The notes under the pieces are model-generated. The model ran no database searches and was not told the origin of the DNA. It worked only from the letters and a program-made list of their open reading frames with translations. 60,044 nt of DNA from Triparma columacea (taxonomy: Eukaryota > Sar > Bolidophyceae > Parmales > Triparmaceae). The stretch spans positions 9,491 through 69,534 of the forward strand of contig BRYA01000081.1 in the NCBI GenBank assembly GCA_030267965.1, written 5' to 3'. Shown piece after piece: positions 54,201 through 60,044 of the stretch (position 1 is the stretch's first letter; each line of letters begins with the position of its first letter). A program made the position numbers and the translations under genes.

Positions 54201-57200
54201 GCTGGAAGAGTTGGGCAACTTTAAAAGGTCCAATGGGTTTTGAGAAGCTCTTTAGTGGGGAGGAGAAAGGAGGGTGGCAGCCTCTTAAGTCACCTTATGA
54301 GGGAGTGAAGATGGAGATCAAGTACAAGCAGAATGAGGAGGGCCACCATCACGCTGCTCTAGGGCGAGCTTTTGGCACAGTTGATTGCACTGCAGAAGAA
54401 GCAGCTGCTTGGCTCTTTGAATATTGCAGCAGGGAGAGGATGCTTAATAGCAGAGAGAAAGGGGAGCCTGCAAGGCTTGAGGTGAGGGAAAGAGAGAGAG
54501 GGTTGCATGAGAAGGTGTTTGCAACAGTGAAGAACACCCCTTTTCCTCTTCACAACAGAGAGTTTGTAATGAAGTGGTTGTGGAAAGTTGAGAATGGCAA
54601 AGTCGCAGTTGGTTGGGTCCCTGAAGACAGGTCAATTGACTACGGTGGAGGCTTGGGCAAGATGGTAAGAGGGACTTCAACAGGGTTAGTTTCACTTGAG
54701 AATACCTCAAGTGTCGGCAGTTTGCCTCAGTGCAACATTTTGTTACACCAGTCAACAAATGCTGGAGGAAAAGTGCCAATTTACTTAATCAATCGAAATG
54801 CAGCAAAACAGCTTGGTGTAATCAAAATGTTATCAGATACCTTTGGGCAAGATGAAGAGGTTGACAAAGCTGCATTAGCATCCCTTGCCAATATCATCAA
54901 GAATGAAACCCAAGATTATACAGATGAGGAGAAAGCGGCAATCAGAAAGGGGAAGGAGTTCTACGAGAAGTGCAAGGTGGACAAGAACTTTGATGATTGT
55001 AAGAGTCCTGACGAGAGGGTCAAGATGAAGCTAGTTCATGTTGATGGGGCAAGTAGTGGGACTGGATTTGCGACTACTGTGGTTGATGCGAGTGTGGAAG
55101 AGTGTGCTGCTAGTGGGTTTGCTACTTTAGGCAATCGAGAGGACACAAAAAAGTCCAAAAAACGAGGAGTTACCTTCTTGAAAGTCATCAAAGTTAATCC
55201 ACACACCAACTACTACATAACAACGAGGGAACTTGGTCTCCCTGGTTTTAATCCACGTGAGGGAAGGAGTAAAATTACCTGGTGCAAGCAAGATGACGGC
55301 AAAGTTATCATTGACGTTGCAGACACAGAGGAGCTTCAGGTAGACTTTCCAATTAAGGCTGGAAATGTTTTAGGGAAGGCACACACAGTATGGGTGTTTG
55401 AGCCGCTTGACCCTATTGGAGGTGTGCCACAAACATCAGTCACTTTCACAACAAAGGTAGATCTTGGTGGTATTTTCTTCTCCTCCATTGTGAACAAGCT
55501 TGCACTAAGGTTTCTTGCACAAGTCTCAGACTTGAGGAAGAAGTTCGAAAAGAGCAAAGAGATTGACGCCTTCAAGAGACAGCAGATCATTGCAAAGTTT
55601 GAGGAGATTGCAATTGAGGGAGCACCAGGGATTGAAAGTCATTTTGATGAGATTGATGGAGCTCGAGAGATCAGTAGTGGTTTGACTGGACAGACATTGA
55701 TAAAGGCAGAGAAGGGAATGGGGTGGGGGAAGACTTCAATAACTGTGAGTGCATCTCACAAGGAAGTTGCAGCATTCTTCTGGGACGTCCAGAGCAGATT
55801 GAAATCCGAGCTTGAGCTTCACAGAGTTAACAACAAGACACTTGTAATCACAGTTGAACACGAAGGGCGTCTCACAGCTGTAAGGATATCAGAAGCTGGC
55901 CAGATGAAGACAGATGTTGAAATGGTGACTAGACAGGAGGGTTTAGGAAAGGCTGCCAGCAAAAAGAGTGTAATCAAGCACCTGGGCACAGCAACTGATG
56001 CTGCTTACTACTTTGACAATCTGCTGAAGAGCACTGATGCTAGGGAGAAGGATGGGAGGAGGTTTGGAGAGCAGCTGATGGAGAGAGTGAAGAAAAGGAA
56101 AGTTGGGGACAGTAAGGTAGAGGTCATAAGGCAATTTATTGCTGCCAATAGGGCACTGAGAGAGACTACGGAGCAGCATGGTTTCATGAGAACTATGCTG
56201 TATGCTGTGGTCATGAACAAATTCAAAAGGAGAGCGACAAATGAGGGAGAAGATAAGAGTGAGGAGGAAGCCAGGGGTTGGGAGATTGGGAGTGCAATGA
56301 AAGCAGTCATGTTAACCACAGCAAGTGCAGCACATGCTGTTGACGAATGGGCGCATCAATTCACTGAAGTGCAGGAGGTTATGAATGAGCATGTGTGGTT
56401 AAGGCCCATGCTTGAAGATATAGTTATGAAACTATTCATGAAGTCAAAGTTAGGCTTGAAGGCAAGGGTAACTGTTGGTGCTGCCACAAGCATGGTTGAT
56501 TTGCTGACTGATGTGTATGTGACACATAAGTTTTGGAAAGATAAGAAGTATGGGTACTTTAAGGCTTCTTTGGCAAGTTTGGCAGTGTCAGTTGGGTTGC
56601 AGATGTTTTGTGTTTGGGGACAAAACAGGAAGTTGGGGATGAAGAGGGTGGTGCGGGAGTGGTTTCCTATTTTGATTGGATTTAAGCCTGCAGTTGATGC
56701 TTACAGAGTCGCAACTGGAGCAAAGCAAGAGGTTGGAGCTGCAGTGGACCCAATGTATGAGATGACATGTATGAAAGTTATTGAGATAATTGCTGAAGCA
56801 ATCCCTGGAGTGATCATCCAACTTATGGCAATAGCAACCAGTGACAAAGGTGTTGGAACTTCAGCATGGCTTTCAGTTGCAGTGTCAGCAATTACAACAG
56901 GCTTTGCCTCTGCAACAATTAGTTATGACTGGGACACAGAACCTGCTAGGAGAGAAAAGTCACCAGACTTCTATGGGTATATACCTGCAAAAGCAAGCAA
57001 GAGAGCAGTAGTGTTTGTGTCCATGTTGCTGTTGTCAGCGGGGATGCTTCTAATAAGGTGTACAACAATAGTTCTTCTTGGGTTGATGGGAGGTAGGTGG
57101 GCCTCTCTCTACATTGGCGCTGACCTTGGTTTGTATTTGTTGGTTAAGATATTGAGGGGAGACTTTTGGTACTGGATTCCTGCAGGGGGGCACATAGAAA

Positions 57201-59749
57201 TTGTGAGTAGTATTTTAATAAGAGTGATTGTCAAGATCATTGTAGACTTTACTTCAATGGTGCATTTTAGACATCCTAACGAAGTTGGAGGAGCCTATTG
57301 GTTGTTTGGTCTTGTGTTGACAATGGGAAGCCTTCCAATGTCCATATATTTAGCTTCACCTTATGTTGGTGAGAAGGCAATTGATATTGCGTCATCAATT
57401 GTGAATTATTCCATACTGACAACAACCCTGTGTTTTGCTGTCTTCTTTTTGAACATTGAAAAAAAGTACTTGCACACCTTCTGGAGCACAAAGAGATCTA
57501 AGGATATGTCAATGGCATACTTCCTCAAAGGAGAAAGTGATGCAATAATGTTTTCAGTCTTTAAAAGGTCAAAACATCATTGGGTCTCAATTGAAGGAGA
57601 AATTAAAAAATGGATTGGGTTAAATTGGGCAAAATGGGAAGAGGAGCAGCCAGAGTGGTTTACTGATGTGAGGAAAGCTACAGTGCCTGTAGAGTTCATT
57701 CCACCAGATGGAGATGCTAGACGGAGAGAGAGTGTAAGGAGAGCAAGTGTTGATGCTGAAGCTGAGGATGGTCTAGCAGGTGCTTTGGGAGCAAGTATTA
57801 GGAGAGCAAGTGTTAGCTTGGACAATGGAGGTGCATTGGTTTCTCCACTAGCTGAGAATGATACTACACAAGACTATGCAGGTTTAGATCCTAACAAAAT
57901 AGGAAAGTTGTTGGGGGAGCAACTGCTGATTGCATTGAGTTTTAGGAAAAAGGGAATGACAAAGGAGGAGGCATTGAAGTTATTTATAAGGTCAAACTAT
58001 GTTCTCAGACAGGCTGCAGAGAAATATGTGTTTGTCACACCAATGCTTGGCGCTGTTGTCAAGAACAAGCTGAGTAAGTTGAGGAAGGTAGAGGGTAAGG
58101 CTATAGAGCTGGGAGAGAAGGAGGGAACGCAGATTGGAGAGTCTCTAGCGAGGAGTTTGGCTATTAATACTCAGCCAGTTGCTGCTGTTGATGCCTTTAT
58201 CTTAAATTTCCCTGCTCTACAAGAGCTTGATGATGAGTATGAATGGTTCAGACCTATGCTTGAGACAATTAGCTACAGGCTTTTGGAGGAAGTTCCTTGG
58301 GGGTTGAAGTTGAGGGTGACAGTTGGGGCGATAACCAGTATGGCTGATTTAGTGACTGATGTGTATGTGACGTACATGTTTGGGAGTGATGAGAAGGATG
58401 GGTACTTCAAAGCTTCTTTGGCAAGTTTGGTAGTGTCAATTGGGCTTCAGATATTTGCTGTTTGGGGACAAAATAGGAAGTTGGGGATGAAAAGGGTGTT
58501 AAAAGAGTGTATTCCAATCTTGCTTGGGTACAAGCCTGCAGTTGATGCTTACAGGGTAGCAACTGGGGCAAAGCAAGAGGTTGAGGCTGAATTTGACCCA
58601 ATGTTTGAGTTGACAGTTATGAAAATGTATGAGATGTTTGCTGAGGCAATCCCTGGAGTGATAATCCAACTAATGGCTATAGCAACCAGTGACAAAGAGG
58701 TTGGACCTTCAGCATGGCTTTCAGTTGCAGTGTCAGCTATTACAACAGGCTTTGTCTCTGCAACAATTAGTTATGACTTCGACACAGACCCTGCTAAGAG
58801 AGAACAGACATCAGATTTCTACGGTTATATACCTGCAAAAGCAAGCAAGAGAACAGTAGTGTTTGTGTCTATGATGCTCTTGACAGCAGGGATGCTTCTA
58901 ATAAGATGTACAACAATAGTCCTTCTTGGGTTGATGGGAGTTAATTGGGCATTTCTCTACATTGGATTGGACCTCGGTCTTTACATTCTTGTGAAGATTC
59001 TGAGGGGAGACTTTTGGTACTGGTTGCCAGTGGGGGGTAAGGCTGAGATTTTGAATACTATTTTATTTAGAGTGATTGTAAAGATCATTGTAGACTTCAC
59101 TTCAATGGTGCATTTTAGACATCCTAATGAAGTTGGGGGAGTTTATTGGTTGTTTGGTCTTGTATTGACAATGGGGAGCCTGCCAGTGTCAATAAATATA
59201 GCTACTCCTCATGTTAATGAGAAGGCAATTTATACTGCATCATCGATTATGAACTATTTCATACCAATAACTACCCTATGCTTTGCTGTCTTCTTTTTGA
59301 ATATTGAGAAGAAGTACTTACACACTTTTTGGAGCATACAAAGAGGGAAGGACAAGACAATGTCATATTTCCTTGAAGGAAAAAGTGATGCAATAATGTT
59401 TTCAGTCTTTAAAAGGTCAAAACATCATTGGGTCTCAATTGAAGAAGAAATTAAGAAATGGGTTAAGTTAAACTGGGCCAAATGGGAAGAGGAGAGGCCA
59501 GAGTGGTTTACTGATGTGATGAAGGCTAAGATACCTGTAGATTTTCTTCCAGCAGATGGAGATGCTAGAAGGAGAGAGAGTGTCAGGAGAGCAAGTGTTG
59601 ATGCTGAAGCTGAGGGTGGTCTAGCAGGTGTTGTGAGAGCAAGTATTAGGAGAGCAAGTGTTGGAGGCGCTGATGGTGGAGATATTATAAGGTTAGGAGG
59701 TGGGAAGGCCAAAGTAAGCAGTGTTTTGCCAGATGAGGATGGGGGGTGA
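51288..59749 (+). CDS. Giant START-like multidomain protein with duplicated polytopic membrane module
   Basis: Five exons (51288-51462, 51582-51614, 51749-51793, 51913-51945, 52473-59749) give 2,520 residues; all introns are phase 1. The first four exons encode a short hydrophilic leader. Exon 5 encodes several START/SRPBCC-like regions: about residues 115-320, 420-600 (..TNRLFENWFVWKQI.., ..YFFNEIAPNVCRVTRI..), 710-860 (..AAAWLFEYCSRERML.., ..FPLHNREFVMKWLW..) and 960-1140 (..ATTVVDASVEECAASGF..). A partial one follows. From residue about 1310 come two copies of a module of roughly 570 residues: a helical pre-domain (..RPMLE..), then LTDVYVT, VWGQNRKLGMKR, AEAIPGVIIQLMAIATSDK, STLLLLR-type helices, VDFTSMVHFRHPNEVGG and FLNIEKKYLHTFWS, ending in RRRESVRRASVDAEAE. 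A lipid-sensing or lipid-transfer membrane protein is inferred; the family is not one I can name. Confidence 0.75.
51463..52472 (+). repeat. Tandem exon-intron duplication
   Basis: A block of about 330-450 bases is present two and a half times. Each copy has an intron (GTGAGTTC..or GTAAGTTC..TTTCAGGGGGTTGTAGGG.., ..CGTTGAAATCTCTTCA.., ..CGCCATTACCGCAG), a 33-nt exon starting ACTCTGAAAATGGTCACGAG, and a second intron (GTGAGTTGTGCGTTGAGAG..). The third copy leads into the large exon. Confidence 0.85.
52151..52391 (+). repeat. 24-bp intronic minisatellite (about ten units)
   Basis: About ten units like TGCGGCGACCGCATGGGTTC(CGTC) stand in tandem inside the intron before the large START-protein exon. 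Units are 24 or 25 bases with scattered changes. The block is open in several frames on both strands, which makes spurious long frames. Confidence 0.9.
56126..59690 (+). repeat. About 1.75-kb coding duplication of the membrane module
   Basis: Copy 1 (about 56126-57835) and copy 2 (about 57940-59690) are similar along their whole length. Long stretches are identical at the DNA level, such as the part encoding FSVFKRSKHHWVSIE and the one encoding VDFTSMVHFRHPNEVGG. The duplication is therefore fairly recent or is kept alike by gene conversion. Confidence 0.9.
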
Positions 59750-60044
59750 CTAATAGGGCAGCAACATTTGTAGGAGAAATTGATTTGATTTGTTATGGTT
59801 TTGATTAATATGTAAGTGGTTAGGTGTATGTTGTGTATTTTGGGAGTATTATATTGGTTTGTGAGTATTTAAGAAGCATAATAGATGTATTGTTGAAATG
59901 TTAAAGTGGTTTGTGAGTATTGAGGAAGTGTAGTAGATATGTATGGAGTTTTGGAGAAATGTGGTAGAATTATAGTGGTTTGTGAGTGTTATGGTAGTGT
60001 TTAAATATGTATGGAGTTTTGAAGAATTGTGGAAGTGTTATAGT
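59750..60044 (+). repeat. AT-rich 3' region with short tandem repeats
   Basis: After the stop at 59749 the sequence is AT-rich and contains at least three TGGTTTGTGAGT copies (near 59853, 59910, 59977) and two GTATGGAGTTTTG copies (near 59941, 60009). It is an imperfect array with period about 60-70 bases that runs off the window. Confidence 0.7.

Overview
This is a nuclear contig from a eukaryote, most likely a photosynthetic, flagellate stramenopile (heterokont alga). Genes lie close together on both strands. Most are cut by short introns (about 65-210 nt) with a very uniform GTGAG/GTAAG donor and a pyrimidine-rich ..GCAG acceptor. An intraflagellar transport protein (IFT20) implies cilia or flagella at some life stage. 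Several N-termini look like an ER signal peptide followed by a Phe (..SSAF-TP, ..NGF-Q), the bipartite signal of secondary red plastids, and a likely GluTR-binding protein points to plastid tetrapyrrole synthesis. BspA-type leucine-rich-repeat genes and GCC2/GCC3 cysteine-rich receptors are typical of marine stramenopiles. Placement near diatoms (for example bolidophytes/Parmales) is a guess.

Left part (1-12.1 kb): a truncated minus-strand gene at the contig edge; a nine-exon AAA ATPase of the plant-like MSP1/ATAD1-related type with an unusual leader; an AT-rich island; an alpha/beta hydrolase divergent from a YjbQ/UPF0047 gene; a DUF1295 membrane protein; a UBC12-like NEDD8-conjugating enzyme; and a 70-residue probable plastid-targeted protein.

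Centre (12.9-26.1 kb): a 1,891-residue protein with ubiquitin-like, UBA, degenerate kinase, IQ and fibronectin III regions; IFT20; an uncharacterised basic protein; a shugoshin-like coiled-coil protein; an SLC35F6-like transporter with eight exons and a gap in its last intron; and a GluTR-binding/HugZ-like FMN-barrel protein.

Accessory-looking part (26.4-44.9 kb): a receptor-like protein of over 2,040 residues made of two duplicated beta-helix-like modules, many GCC2/GCC3 repeats and a C-terminal polytopic region; two intronless LRR_5 paralogues sharing a C-terminal cassette, one directly abutting what looks like the orphaned 3' end of another gene; an uncharacterised secreted or ER protein; a tRNA-like element; a Nup133-like nucleoporin; and an ankyrin-MYND gene.

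Right part (45.2-60 kb): a CCR4/nocturnin-type nuclease whose two catalytic halves flank an inserted Mut7-C RNase-like domain; a CRAL-TRIO protein; and a 2,520-residue protein with several START-like regions and a duplicated six-to-eight-helix membrane module. The 5' end of that last gene is built from tandemly duplicated mini-exons.

The strongest candidates for undescribed systems are the split EEP/Mut7-C nuclease, the giant START plus duplicated-membrane-module protein, and the UBL-UBA-pseudokinase-IQ-FN3 protein. Exon boundaries were assigned by hand from GT..AG signals and reading-frame continuity; family calls are from motif recognition only, with no search run.
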